Part shown: positions 49,465 through 57,971 of the stretch, in pieces
Position numbering within the stretch: the stretch's first letter is position 1
Layout: each line of letters opens with the position of its first letter
Source of the DNA: Candidatus Thermodiscus eudorianus
GTDB taxonomy: Archaea; Thermoproteota; Thermoprotei_A; Sulfolobales; Acidilobaceae
Assembly (NCBI GenBank): GCA_015521085.1
Contig: WAOW01000006.1
Span: 1-64,000 of the forward strand
DNA: 64,000 bases
Direction: 5' to 3'
Notes under the pieces: model-generated
What the model saw: only the letters and a program-made list of their open reading frames with translations
Databases searched by the model: none
What the model was told of the DNA's origin: nothing
Made by a program: the position numbers and the translations under genes

Positions 49465-50856
49465 TTAGGCGGGAGACTGGAATCGCGGCCTTAGCATCCT
49501 TTCCCTACACTCATCGCAGAGGTATATCGCCTTAATAGCCCTCTCGGGTAGGCCCCTCGACCTCATCACCTCCTCCACCTTAAGGAACATCCTACGGGGA
49601 CCCAGAGGCTTGCCGCACACCCTGCACCGCACTAGTTTATCCTCGGCGACGACAACCTCCCTACCATAAAGCCTGGTGTCAACAGAGAAGCTGACCTCAA
49701 TAGCATCATGGGGGCAAACCTTGAGACACGCCTCACAGCTCACGCATTTAGAATGCCTAAACACCAGGGTAATCCTGCTATCCTCGATCCTCTTCTCCAG
49801 AGCCCCGGTCGGGCAATTCACAACACATGCATCACAGAGCGTGCAGTTCTCATTAACCTCTATAACGCCCAAGACAGGAGTCCTGGTCTCAAGCCTCTCC
49901 AAGCCCAGCAGGGCTATGGCCCGGGCGGGGGCGGCATCCGGAGCATATCCGCCCTCTGGAAGGCCTTGCCTCCTCAGCTCCCTGGACAGCTCCTTCCTCG
50001 AAGCCGCTATCCTGGCTAGTCTATTGAGGTGGGGGTCCTCGGCGAGCTTACCCCTGGGATCGTATATTATAGTGTCCACCCCATAGGTTAGCCCCGTGAT
50101 GAGAGTCTTCTCGTCAATCCACCCCAGGTCATCGACTATCTCGACTATGAAGGGCGTAGCCTCATCGGGGTACTCTAGACCCTTTAACTCGTCTATCTCC
50201 ATTACCAGGAGCCTCAATGGCCCATCATAGTATCTCCTGATGTAGCTGAGGACCCTCTCGACCCTGTAGGGACCCCAGCGCGGCATTGTCAAGACGTTGA
50301 ACGGGCATTCATGGACGCATATCCCGCACCAAGTGCACCTGTCTATGGCGAGTGATGGAGGCTTGCCCACCAGCGCGTTCTCGGGGCACCTCTCTACGCA
50401 TCTTGTACACCGGGGCACTATCGCGCAGGCCTGGTAATTCACCATTATGGGGGCCGGGACGTACTCTCGTATCGCCCTCTGCGGGCGTAATAGTAGCGTG
50501 CGCCTGGTCACGCTCTTGCTAGCGTTGACGCGGTACTCCATCTTCCAGGGCTTGCTGGCCATTACAGCCTCTAGCCTGGCCCCGGGTAGTAGCCTGGCTA
50601 GGCTCCTGGGTAGGACTTCCATGTAGAGGGTGTCTAGGGGCTCGTAGAGGTATGGGTTTCCCCCCTCGCTCCTAACCAGCCTATGGATCCCGGGGTACTC
50701 CTTGAAGGCGCCCCGGTATATGCCGACTACAGGCATGCCCGAGAGGACACGGTCCAATACGAGCTCCCTGACATTGCCATCAACCGCCTTCACATCAAGG
50801 CCCTCGGGGAAGGGCCCGAACCGCTCGACGACCTCCTTAGAAGCTATAACGGTCAA
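49465..50856 (-). CDS. Multi-cluster ferredoxin protein
   Basis: The 463-residue iron-sulfur protein has four Cys sets, in order: CAIVPRCTRCVERCPENAL, CTWCGICVHECPFNVL, CTLCDACVVNCPTGAL and CVSCEACLKVCPHDAIEV. Together they suit several 4Fe-4S clusters. CRVCGKPLG and CDECRERML at the C-terminus form a zinc-ribbon or rubredoxin-like knuckle. The first 120 residues are a unique domain and the middle 100 a Rossmann-like segment. The TTG overlaps the tatC stop (TTGA), so it is coupled to Tat export genes. There is no signal peptide, so it would be a cytosolic electron carrier or maturation factor of the Mo-enzyme module. Confidence 0.78.
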   Translation of the reverse strand: MTVIASKEVVERFGPFPEGLDVKAVDGNVRELVLDRVLSGMPVVGIYRGAFKEYPGIHRLVRSEGGNPYLYEPLDTLYMEVLPRSLARLLPGARLEAVMASKPWKMEYRVNASKSVTRRTLLLRPQRAIREYVPAPIMVNYQACAIVPRCTRCVERCPENALVGKPPSLAIDRCTWCGICVHECPFNVLTMPRWGPYRVERVLSYIRRYYDGPLRLLVMEIDELKGLEYPDEATPFIVEIVDDLGWIDEKTLITGLTYGVDTIIYDPRGKLAEDPHLNRLARIAASRKELSRELRRQGLPEGGYAPDAAPARAIALLGLERLETRTPVLGVIEVNENCTLCDACVVNCPTGALEKRIEDSRITLVFRHSKCVSCEACLKVCPHDAIEVSFSVDTRLYGREVVVAEDKLVRCRVCGKPLGPRRMFLKVEEVMRSRGLPERAIKAIYLCDECRERMLRPRFQSPA

Positions 50857-51731
50857 GCAGCCTCCCCTCCTGGGATGCGTTGAGCCCTACCCTGACCCCT
50901 GCCCCTAGGGGCGGACCTGGAGCCTAGCCAGGCCGCTACCATTATAGCGGCGAACATCGCCGTGCCTATCACCATCATGCCAATACCGCTCGGGTCGGGG
51001 CTTATCGCCGCGCCCAGGAGCATTGATGCTAGTAGGACGTATTTCCTGTTCTCCCCGACGAACCAGGTGTGGTCTATCACGGCTAGGGATACTAGGAGGT
51101 AGACTATCAGGGGGGTTTCGAAGGCTATCCCGGTTGCCACCGCTATGAGTATTATCGTGGTGAAGAGCTGTTCTACGTCGCTGAAGGCTATGAGGGTCTT
51201 CTCCCCCGTGACGGCTGTCGACGTTATAATCATTATCCTGAAGGCTAGGGGCATTACTATGGTGAACGCGACTACGACGCCCAGAGCGAATAGTATCACG
51301 GCGAATACTGAGAATATCTTGACCTTCCTCCTCTCATAGGGGTATAGTCCTGGGGCTATGTAGCCGTAGATCTCCCTCGCTATAACGGGGCTCGCGCCCA
51401 ACAGGCCTAGGAGCAGGGCGGTCTTCAAGAGTATGTTGAACCCGGCGAAGGGGTTGTACTGGGCTATGTGGACCTCGATTACCCTGCCACGCCACACTAC
51501 CTGGTCTGGCAGAACGTAGCCTAGAACCATGTCGGGGAAGTAGCTGATCAAGGGGATATAGTACTTGTAGTCGATTGGTATAGCCGAGAGTACGGCCCCG
51601 GCTATTATGACCGAAATGAATATCCTCCGGAGCCTTAGGGATAGCTCTGCTACGTGACTCCATATAGGCCTCGGCTCGTCATAGAACGGCCCATTATCCC
51701 CTGACACTGTTACATCTCCTGCCAATCCCAA
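50853..51731 (-). CDS. tatC: Sec-independent translocase TatC
   Basis: The 292-residue TatC protein has IWSHVAELSLRLRRIFISVI (conserved HxxELRxR-like start), six TM helices, and ARVIAREIYGYIAPGLYPYE RRKVKI near residue 130, the conserved cytosolic loop. GIAFETPLIVYLLVSLAVID holds the FExP-type motif. TatC recognises twin-arginine signals. TTG at 51731. It follows tatA after 75 bp and precedes the ferredoxin gene with overlap. The C-terminal 20 residues are basic. Confidence 0.9.
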   Translation of the reverse strand: MGLAGDVTVSGDNGPFYDEPRPIWSHVAELSLRLRRIFISVIIAGAVLSAIPIDYKYYIPLISYFPDMVLGYVLPDQVVWRGRVIEVHIAQYNPFAGFNILLKTALLLGLLGASPVIAREIYGYIAPGLYPYERRKVKIFSVFAVILFALGVVVAFTIVMPLAFRIMIITSTAVTGEKTLIAFSDVEQLFTTIILIAVATGIAFETPLIVYLLVSLAVIDHTWFVGENRKYVLLASMLLGAAISPDPSGIGMMVIGTAMFAAIMVAAWLGSRSAPRGRGQGRAQRIPGGEAA

Positions 51732-51805
51732 GTGATGGGGAAAGGGGGTGAGGGGTTAGCTGGTATCTTGTATTAGTTCCTTGGAAGGTGCCACCGGTTA
51801 CGGCC

Positions 51806-52120
51806 CTAGCCGAGATCCTTTCTCTTGGCTACCTCGACTATCTCATTGTATAGTTCATCATCGCTCTTGCCAGTGGTTTCAATGCCAAGGTTACCCGCAA
51901 TGACTTCTAGGGTAGCCCGATCGTAGGTTCTATTCAAGCCCGCTGGCCTGAGCCCTCGGCTGGCTGGGACAGCCTCGTATTCTCCCTGGGCAGCTTTCCT
52001 AAACTCTCTTAGAGCCTGGCCTAGGCCCCTTGCTAGTGCGGGTAGCTTGGAGGGCCCGAGTATTAGCAGGAGTATTACTAGGATTATGAGCAACTCGTTG
52101 CCCTGGAGGAAACTACCCAT
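51806..52120 (-). CDS. tatA: Twin-arginine translocase TatA
   Basis: The 104-residue TatA has an N-terminal helix ELLIILVILLLILGPSKLPA with the FGPxKLP-type hinge (here LGPSKLP), the amphipathic helix ARGLGQALREFRKAAQGEY and a polar tail. It forms the pore with TatC for folded, cofactor-bearing proteins. The residue before the hinge is Leu in place of the usual Phe. It has its own TATA boxes (- strand ACATATATAA and TGTAAATATT at 52161-52190) before ATG 52120. Confidence 0.88.
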   Translation of the reverse strand: MGSFLQGNELLIILVILLLILGPSKLPALARGLGQALREFRKAAQGEYEAVPASRGLRPAGLNRTYDRATLEVIAGNLGIETTGKSDDELYNEIVEVAKRKDLG

Positions 52121-52160
52121 GTCTCATCCCGTGTTATACTCTAATCGGCCCCGCTGGTAA

Positions 52161-52190
52161 AATATTTACATACCTTGATCTTATATATGT
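52161..52190 (-). promoter_or_regulatory. Promoter of tatAC
   Basis: Two TATA-like boxes on the - strand (ACATATATAA at 52190-52181 and TGTAAATATT at 52170-52161) lie 40-70 bp before the tatA ATG. They suggest that tatA-tatC-ferredoxin forms its own transcript. Confidence 0.5.
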
Positions 52191-52242
52191 AGCTAGAATT
52201 AATCTATACAACTGTAGTCTAAACATAGACTATAATATATAA

Positions 52243-53055
52243 TCAACTGGTACCGTCAAGGACTACAGCTAAATCACCTATAACCCTCTTATACAACAGC
52301 CCTAAACCCCTACTCCTGTAGTACGACGCCTCCCTCACGAGAAAACGCCGGGCTCTCGAAGGGTCCGACTCCCAGTAACGTAATGCGTCAACGAAGAAAC
52401 CATGATCAATACGTACTATGTCATCGATCCTAGGGGCATCCTCACCGGCAAACTCCCCGGGCCTATTAACGTTGCTGAACTCGGCGGGGCTACTAGCCAC
52501 GACGCTCCAACCAACGAGGGCCATGCCCCTCACCCTATAGAGGTCCGAGAGCCCAGCCCTACGACCCTTCACAGAGCAAATCCTATCCACAAAGCCCAAG
52601 GCACCCCGCGATAGGACGCCGATCGAGCTGGCAAGGTAACCACTCCAGAGCAACACAGTCCCACCCAGGAAACCCCCGTCAATGACGAAGCTGGCCAGGT
52701 TCTCCAGGGTACTCGCCTCTAGGAGGGGGTAGTCGACCGGGACGTATAGATAGTACCCTGCTTGGACCGCCTTGAGAGAGGAGGCAAGGCCCCTCAGAGG
52801 GCCCTGGCACGGCAGATTCCTGTCATAGACTATGCAATCCGAGATACTCCTTGACAGGTCAAGCAAGTCCCCCGAGGGGTCCCTCAGCACTATACATGCA
52901 TAGCCGGTGGCCCTGGATACTTTGCTATAGGCCTTCTCAAGAAACGTCTCTCCACCAATCCGGGCTAGGGCCTTCGGGGACCCGTAGCGGCGTGACTCGC
53001 CGCCAGCTAACACGAGGCCGACGAGCCCTCTAGGCTTAAACCCCTTCTTATTCAT
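52243..53055 (-). CDS. mobA: MobA-like molybdenum cofactor nucleotidyltransferase
   Basis: The 270-residue protein has an N-terminal MobA-type nucleotidyltransferase: LVGLVLAGGESRRYGSPKAL (GTP loop and Lys), RNLPCQGPLRGLASSLKAV and YYLYVPVDYPLLEASTLENL with the metal-binding Asp. It attaches GMP or CMP to molybdopterin. The C-terminal part, from about residue 190 (NVNRPGEFAG and after), adds a helical region of about 75 residues with HGFFVDALRYWESDPSRARR. This region is longer than in bacterial MobA, and its role is unknown. It sits between the Mo reductase genes and tatAC and would supply the cofactor. Confidence 0.8.
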   Translation of the reverse strand: MNKKGFKPRGLVGLVLAGGESRRYGSPKALARIGGETFLEKAYSKVSRATGYACIVLRDPSGDLLDLSRSISDCIVYDRNLPCQGPLRGLASSLKAVQAGYYLYVPVDYPLLEASTLENLASFVIDGGFLGGTVLLWSGYLASSIGVLSRGALGFVDRICSVKGRRAGLSDLYRVRGMALVGWSVVASSPAEFSNVNRPGEFAGEDAPRIDDIVRIDHGFFVDALRYWESDPSRARRFLVREASYYRSRGLGLLYKRVIGDLAVVLDGTS

Positions 53056-53130
53056 GGTTGTATCCTCCGCTCTTCATCCTCCCGGGAGAGAATCCTTCAA
53101 ACAATGTAATACAACTTGATCCAACTTCCT

Positions 53131-53160
53131 ATATAAATTATTTTATTTAAATAAAAAAGT
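53131..53160 (-). promoter_or_regulatory. nrfD-like gene terminator and mobA promoter
   Basis: Reading on the - strand, ACTTTTTTAT at 53160-53151 directly follows the NrfD-like gene and is a likely T-tract stop. TAATTTATAT at 53140-53131 is a TATA box predicting a start near 53110 for the mobA gene. Confidence 0.5.
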
Positions 53161-53167
53161 TTAGGGT

Positions 53168-54121
53168 TTAGGGTAGTGGAACCGCTATTACACCAGAGTC
53201 CAGTACTATGAACCTCAACAACAACCCTCCGATGACGACAGTCCATCCGACTATCGCAGAGGCTAGCTCGACCCTGAAGTTCTCCTCTTTGACCCGGAGT
53301 GTATATCCCAGGAGGAGTGCCAGTGGCAGTATTATTCCGATTAACACCACGCCGATCCAGAATGCCGGGGCAAGGCTCCCGTAGAGGATCTCCCTGGCAG
53401 GCCTGGCGGCGCCTGGGGGACCCCACAAGGCTATGTCTAGGAAGGCGAAGAGGAGGAAGAGCTCGCCTACTAGCACGTATACCTCGAACCTCTGTATGGC
53501 CAGCCTAACCCTCGTCCCCACCTGCTTGTACTGGGGGACCCTCCATGATAGGATGGGAGCCACTATGCCACAGTAGGTCCCGCATAACCCGCTTGAAGCG
53601 GCTGATGCTAGGAAGAGCACGGGGAGCATGGGGTTATTCCAGAACTGGACCCCTCTAGCCGCTGCCAAGAGGAAGCCCGTGTAGGCGGCTGTAGCCAGGC
53701 CTAGGGCCGACGTTACTAGTCCAAAGATCGTTACGTTCTTGCGCCCTAGCCTAAGCCTCGCGAGGAAGCCCTTTGGGCTGGGAGTGAATTGCAGCGTGTA
53801 GGCTAGTGTCATGATCATGTAGAGCGTTATTATGTAGGTGCCTATCGTCATCCATGACCCTAGGTTCAGCCTAGGACTAGTGGCTAGCGCTGTCACGTTG
53901 CCGGGGCTGCCTAGATCTATGACCAGTAGAACCACGCCGACTAGCATCGCCAGGAAGGCTACGATTCCCCCACTGTAGTTGACCAGCTTGTTACCATCCC
54001 TATACCAGAAGTAGTATGCCACCGGGACCGACGCCCCCGCCATGCCGCCTAGGAAGAGGTAGCCCGCGATGATCCAACCCCACCAGTCTTGGCCCACGAA
54101 CACGACTCCACTCACGGCCAT
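53168..54121 (-). CDS. NrfD/PsrC-type membrane anchor subunit
   Basis: The 317-residue polytopic protein is of the NrfD/PsrC family with about nine TM helices. GWIIAGYLFLGGMAGASVPV is the N-terminal GG motif, then LGSPGNVTALATSPRLNLGS and AGAARPAREILYGSLAPAFW IGVV follow. PsrC-type subunits exchange electrons with menaquinol. ATG at 54121 (GTG 54124 also possible). It is the third gene of the catalytic-FeS-anchor set and follows the FeS gene by 8 bp. Confidence 0.85.
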   Translation of the reverse strand: MAVSGVVFVGQDWWGWIIAGYLFLGGMAGASVPVAYYFWYRDGNKLVNYSGGIVAFLAMLVGVVLLVIDLGSPGNVTALATSPRLNLGSWMTIGTYIITLYMIMTLAYTLQFTPSPKGFLARLRLGRKNVTIFGLVTSALGLATAAYTGFLLAAARGVQFWNNPMLPVLFLASAASSGLCGTYCGIVAPILSWRVPQYKQVGTRVRLAIQRFEVYVLVGELFLLFAFLDIALWGPPGAARPAREILYGSLAPAFWIGVVLIGIILPLALLLGYTLRVKEENFRVELASAIVGWTVVIGGLLLRFIVLDSGVIAVPLP

Positions 54122-54129
54122 CACCCCTG

Positions 54130-54696
54130 CTATGGAGGAATCACGTATACCTTGGGCTTGGTCCCCAGCTCTGGCCCGAGCGTTACGGCGTGCTTGGCGA
54201 GTCTAGCGACCCTGCTCTCCGGGTCGTCTAGGTCGCCGAAGACTATGGAGTCCGTCGGACAGGCCTCTGCACACGCCGGCTGGAGGCCTTCCTTCAGCCT
54301 GTGTATGCACATAGTGCACTTGTCGGGGCCTCCCAGGGCCTCGTTCACGTATCTAGCGTCGTAGGGGCATGCCACCAGGCAGTATTTACAGCCTATGCAT
54401 AAATCATGGTCGACTAGGACTATGCCGTCCTCGGTCTTGTAGGTTGCACCGGTTGGGCAGACGGCCGCGCAGGGGGCCTCCTCGCAGTGCATGCATGTCC
54501 TGTGGTAGTGGGCGCGTATGACTGAGGGGAACACGCCCTTCTCTGAGACCCATATATCCCTTCTACCGCCAAGCGGTACTACCGCGTCCTCTTTGATCTC
54601 GCTGAGCACGAGTGTGTTCTCCTCGCTACACGCGGCGACGCAATCGCCGCAGCCTATGCATGTGGATAGGTCTATCACGAATCCATACCTAGCCAT
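54130..54696 (-). CDS. Four-cluster Fe-S subunit of Mo reductase (DmsB/PsrB type)
   Basis: The 188-residue protein has four Cys motifs: STCIGCGDCVAACSEENTLV, CMHCEEAPCAAVCPTGATY, CIGCKYCLVACPYDARYVNE and CTMCIHRLKEGLQPACAEAC PTDSI. This is the DmsB/PsrB/PhsB ferredoxin with four 4Fe-4S clusters, passing electrons from the membrane subunit to the catalytic one. It has no signal and would be exported bound to the catalytic subunit by Tat. ATG at 54696 overlaps the end of the catalytic gene by 8 nt. Confidence 0.9.
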   Translation of the reverse strand: MARYGFVIDLSTCIGCGDCVAACSEENTLVLSEIKEDAVVPLGGRRDIWVSEKGVFPSVIRAHYHRTCMHCEEAPCAAVCPTGATYKTEDGIVLVDHDLCIGCKYCLVACPYDARYVNEALGGPDKCTMCIHRLKEGLQPACAEACPTDSIVFGDLDDPESRVARLAKHAVTLGPELGTKPKVYVIPP

Positions 54697-57247
54697 AGGG
54701 CATCACCCTAACTATAACATCCTGGTCCGACGAGGATGCCGAGGGGTTCCTGTAGTCGACCATGACCGGCTTGATCACCCCGTCGCCTCCCTTTATCGTG
54801 AACTCGTAGCTCTTCATGAACCTTGACAGCTGCCCGATGCCGTGTGGCACGAATATGACGTCAGGCCGGACCGCCTCGGTCACGTGGACCCTGCCAGCGA
54901 GCCTGTACCTGGGCTTGTGCAGTGTCGCCTCCTCGCTGAAGGTCCTGACAGCCTCCACGAGGACCAGGTCCCCCTCCTTTACGCCGATCCTCGCGGCGGT
55001 CGAGGGGTGTATCCAGATCCTGTTCGCGTGGTGCTTGGCGAGGAAGTACATCAGCCACTCGTTGTTAACCGTCTTGGAGTGCCTGTTCATGCTGAAGACC
55101 GATGTGACTAGCACGAGCTCGCCCTCGCCTAGCCCCTCGTAGGTGAAGGTGTCCATCCAGCGGGGGAGGGGGTCGTAGCCGTGCTCCGCCAGCTCTACTG
55201 GGAGTAGCTCTATCCTGCCGGACCTTGTCTTGAGCTTCCTCAGGTCCTTGGGCGTCCAGTCGAGAGAGAATATCTTCTCCCTCTGGAGCTGTTCTAGCGT
55301 GACACTAGTCCCGAGCTTCTTGTTGTACAGGTCTATCATCTTCTGCAGCTCTTCCTCCTTCGACACGAGGAAGTATTCGCTGAAGTAGTTGTTCTCCAGG
55401 TCCTCCCTAGTTATGCCGAGTCTCTCCGCGATCCTGTAGGCTAGTTGTTTGACTATCCATTTCTCGCTCTTGGCCTCGGGGTGTACCGGGGGTATGCCGT
55501 CGACCCAGTGTATCCTGTAGGTTAGGTCGAAGCTCTTGGAGTATCCTATAGTGGGCCCGCCCTCTAGGAAGAGCTTCTCGGGGAGGACTACGTCGGCTAG
55601 TGTGGCCATCTCGTCGGGGTATATGTTGACGTTGACTATGATCCCGTCGTTATCCTCCACGACGTGCTTGATAGCGGCCTCCACGAGCTCGTAGTCCATG
55701 AAGGCCTGGAGGCCCTGGGCCCATACTACGACGACCTTGACGGGGTACGGGTTGTCGTGGAGTATATTGTACCAGACCTTCTGGAACACCCCCTCCTTGG
55801 CGTACTTCTTGTAGACGGGGAACTTCTCCCTCTCATCAACAGTAAGCCCCCGGTACTCCTCCGGTATAGGGTATAGGTCTGCGAAGGTCTTCTTGGGCTT
55901 CTTGCTAACGGCCTTCTTAACGAACTTGGCGGTCCTATTGAATAGCCAGCCTCCCCTCCTCTCGACGTTACCGGTCAAGGCCATGAGGAGTGCAATGGCC
56001 TTGTAGGTCTCGACCCCCTGCCTCCTATTAGGCCCTGTACCGCCAGACCTCTTCCAGTGCGGAATACTAGCCGGCTTCACAGTGGCCAGCTCCCTCGCTA
56101 TCTCCCTAATCTTAGAGCTCGGGACCCCGCTGACCCTCTCGGCCCACTCCGGGGTATACTCCCTCATCCTCTCCCTCAGGAGCCTGAAGACCGTCGCGAC
56201 ACGCCTACCCTTATACACGCCCTCCCAGTCAAGGGCAGGAGACCCCGCCTCCCCGACCGGTACGATCTCGCCCCGTACAGTGTCATAGACCAGGAGCTCT
56301 CCATCGCTGGCATAGGTCAGCTTCTCCCTGTCTACCAGTATGGGCGCGTTCGTGTAGTTGACCAGGAAGTCCCTATCGTATAGCTCCTCCTCTAGTATGA
56401 CGTTGGCCATGGCGAAGGCGACCGCCGCGTCTGTGCCCGGCTTTATGGGTATCCACTCGGTGGCCTTGCTCGCCGTCTCGGAGAGCCGGGGCTCGAATAC
56501 TATGATCTTGGCTCCACGCCTCTTGGCCTCCGAGAACAGCCATGGGAAGGGGTTCTTTGACTTGCCGGCTCCCTGGTCGAAGCCGAAGGCCACTATCAGC
56601 TTCGAGTTAGCCATGTCGGCGTTCGGCACAGAGCCGTACATTGGCTTGAGGACTACGTCCCACGTGGAATGGCACGTGGTATGGTGCTTGACCACGTTGG
56701 GGGTCCCGATTAAGCTAGCCAGAGCTCCCCCCTTGCCGTGGCCTATGAAGACTATCGACTGGGGCCCCCACTCCCTTATAGCCTCGGCCATCTTATCCGC
56801 TACAAGGTCCAGGGCCTCGTCCCAGGTGGCCTCCCTCCACTTGGGGTCCTTCACTCCAACTACGGCTCCCTTGTCGTCTAGTATGAAGCCCCTGTCCCTG
56901 CTCGTCCTTATGAGGGGCTTCCTGAGCCTGTCTGGGTCGTATAGCATCTTCAGGGAGGTCTTGCCCTTGACGCATGGCGTCCCGTGGGAGACCCAGTCCC
57001 GCGGGTCGCCCTCTATCTTCACAAGCCTCCCGTTCCTGTCAACGTACCCCTTTAGTACACACCCGCCACCGCATATCCGGCAGACGAAGTAGCGCTCCTC
57101 TAGACCGCGTCCTTCGACTGCTGACTCTAGGAGGCTCATGGAGTCCCTCTTGAGGAATATGCCGTCTACACCAGCCTTGCTGGTCGCGGCTATCGCTGTG
57201 GATACGGCTGCCAGCTTTAGGAACTCTCTGCGTTTGAGCTTGGGCAT
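54689..57247 (-). CDS. Tat-exported molybdopterin oxidoreductase (sulfur/polysulfide/thiosulfate reductase type)
   Basis: The 852-residue member of the DMSO reductase superfamily has twin-arginine signal KLKRREFLKLAAVSTAIAAT. Cys56, 59, 63 and 92 (CRICGGGC and TPCVKGK) bind the FS0 4Fe-4S cluster. Cys192 in HHTTCHSTWDVV is the likely Mo ligand. Later segments AGKSKNPFPWLFSEAKRRGA, ITREDLENNYFSEYF, NRHSKTVNNEWLMYFLAKHH and IWIHPSTAARIGVKEGDLVL are typical of the large-subunit fold. The A-B-C gene order with an NrfD-type anchor fits polysulfide, sulfur or thiosulfate reductase; tetrathionate or arsenate reductases cannot be excluded. ATG at 57247 with GGGTGTC site. Confidence 0.85.
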   Translation of the reverse strand: MPKLKRREFLKLAAVSTAIAATSKAGVDGIFLKRDSMSLLESAVEGRGLEERYFVCRICGGGCVLKGYVDRNGRLVKIEGDPRDWVSHGTPCVKGKTSLKMLYDPDRLRKPLIRTSRDRGFILDDKGAVVGVKDPKWREATWDEALDLVADKMAEAIREWGPQSIVFIGHGKGGALASLIGTPNVVKHHTTCHSTWDVVLKPMYGSVPNADMANSKLIVAFGFDQGAGKSKNPFPWLFSEAKRRGAKIIVFEPRLSETASKATEWIPIKPGTDAAVAFAMANVILEEELYDRDFLVNYTNAPILVDREKLTYASDGELLVYDTVRGEIVPVGEAGSPALDWEGVYKGRRVATVFRLLRERMREYTPEWAERVSGVPSSKIREIARELATVKPASIPHWKRSGGTGPNRRQGVETYKAIALLMALTGNVERRGGWLFNRTAKFVKKAVSKKPKKTFADLYPIPEEYRGLTVDEREKFPVYKKYAKEGVFQKVWYNILHDNPYPVKVVVVWAQGLQAFMDYELVEAAIKHVVEDNDGIIVNVNIYPDEMATLADVVLPEKLFLEGGPTIGYSKSFDLTYRIHWVDGIPPVHPEAKSEKWIVKQLAYRIAERLGITREDLENNYFSEYFLVSKEEELQKMIDLYNKKLGTSVTLEQLQREKIFSLDWTPKDLRKLKTRSGRIELLPVELAEHGYDPLPRWMDTFTYEGLGEGELVLVTSVFSMNRHSKTVNNEWLMYFLAKHHANRIWIHPSTAARIGVKEGDLVLVEAVRTFSEEATLHKPRYRLAGRVHVTEAVRPDVIFVPHGIGQLSRFMKSYEFTIKGGDGVIKPVMVDYRNPSASSSDQDVIVRVMPYG

Positions 57248-57280
57248 TTAAGACACCCTTCGGGGGCCGGTTATACTAGT

Positions 57281-57326
57281 GATATATATTCTGAGGGATA
57301 TAAATATATAGATTGCTATATAAATA
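57281..57326. promoter_or_regulatory. Divergent promoter region of the Mo reductase and TorD genes
   Basis: The AT-rich 115-bp gap holds - strand AATATATATC (57290-57281), placing a start near 57262 for the reductase operon, and + strand TATATAAATA (57317-57326), placing a start near 57344 for the chaperone gene. The facing boxes make coregulation likely. Confidence 0.6.
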
Positions 57327-57362
57327 CTTGCTAGACTCTAGAAGTATAATATCTAGCCTAGA

Positions 57363-57971
57363 ATGTATATACGAGGGAGCGGGTTGAGGGAATGCATCGC
57401 ATTAACCTCCAAGATAGCAGCCACTCTAGAACGCCTCCTCCTGAACCCCAAATACGTAGAGAAGCGCTGGGAGAGCCTAGACGCCGGCAGCGACTGCCCA
57501 GCAGCACAGTGTAGAGAGGCGCTGTTGCTAGCCACGCGAGCCTCCGAGAAACTGTACGCCGGGCCTCCCGACGAACTGGAGATAGAGTACACGAGGCTCT
57601 TCACCGCCTCCTACCCAAGGCCCAAGTGCCCGATATACGAGTCATACTATCTCGGGGGAGAACACACGCTGGGAAAACCAGACATAATAGACGACCTCTA
57701 CAGTATCATTAGAGAAGCAGGGCTCAAGCTAGACACCACAAGAGAGCGGCTCCCAGACAACATACCTGTAATCCTAGAACTATACTCGATAATATCCAGC
57801 AGCGCCCACATAGACGCCCAGCCCATCCTGAGGAAGCTGGCCTACAACCACCTCATAGAAACACTACCCAGGCTAGCGAAATGCATAGACGAGAACACAG
57901 AGACCGAGTACTACAGGCTAGTGAGCAAAGCCCTGGCTAGATACTCGGAGTGCCTCAGAGAGATACTATAA
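57363..57971 (+). CDS. TorD/DmsD-type redox enzyme maturation chaperone
   Basis: The 202-residue all-helical protein resembles TorD/DmsD-family chaperones: ELEIEYTRLFTASYPRPKCP with the conserved E-x-x-R-L-F motif, IYESYYLGGEHTLGKPDIID, AGLKLDTTRERLPDNIPVIL and CIDENTETEYYRLVSKALAR. Such proteins bind the twin-arginine signal and apo-enzyme until the Mo cofactor is inserted. It is encoded divergently from the Mo reductase and shares its promoter region. ATG at 57363. Several cysteines occur, which is unusual for the family. Confidence 0.78.
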   Translation: MYIRGSGLRECIALTSKIAATLERLLLNPKYVEKRWESLDAGSDCPAAQCREALLLATRASEKLYAGPPDELEIEYTRLFTASYPRPKCPIYESYYLGGEHTLGKPDIIDDLYSIIREAGLKLDTTRERLPDNIPVILELYSIISSSAHIDAQPILRKLAYNHLIETLPRLAKCIDENTETEYYRLVSKALARYSECLREIL

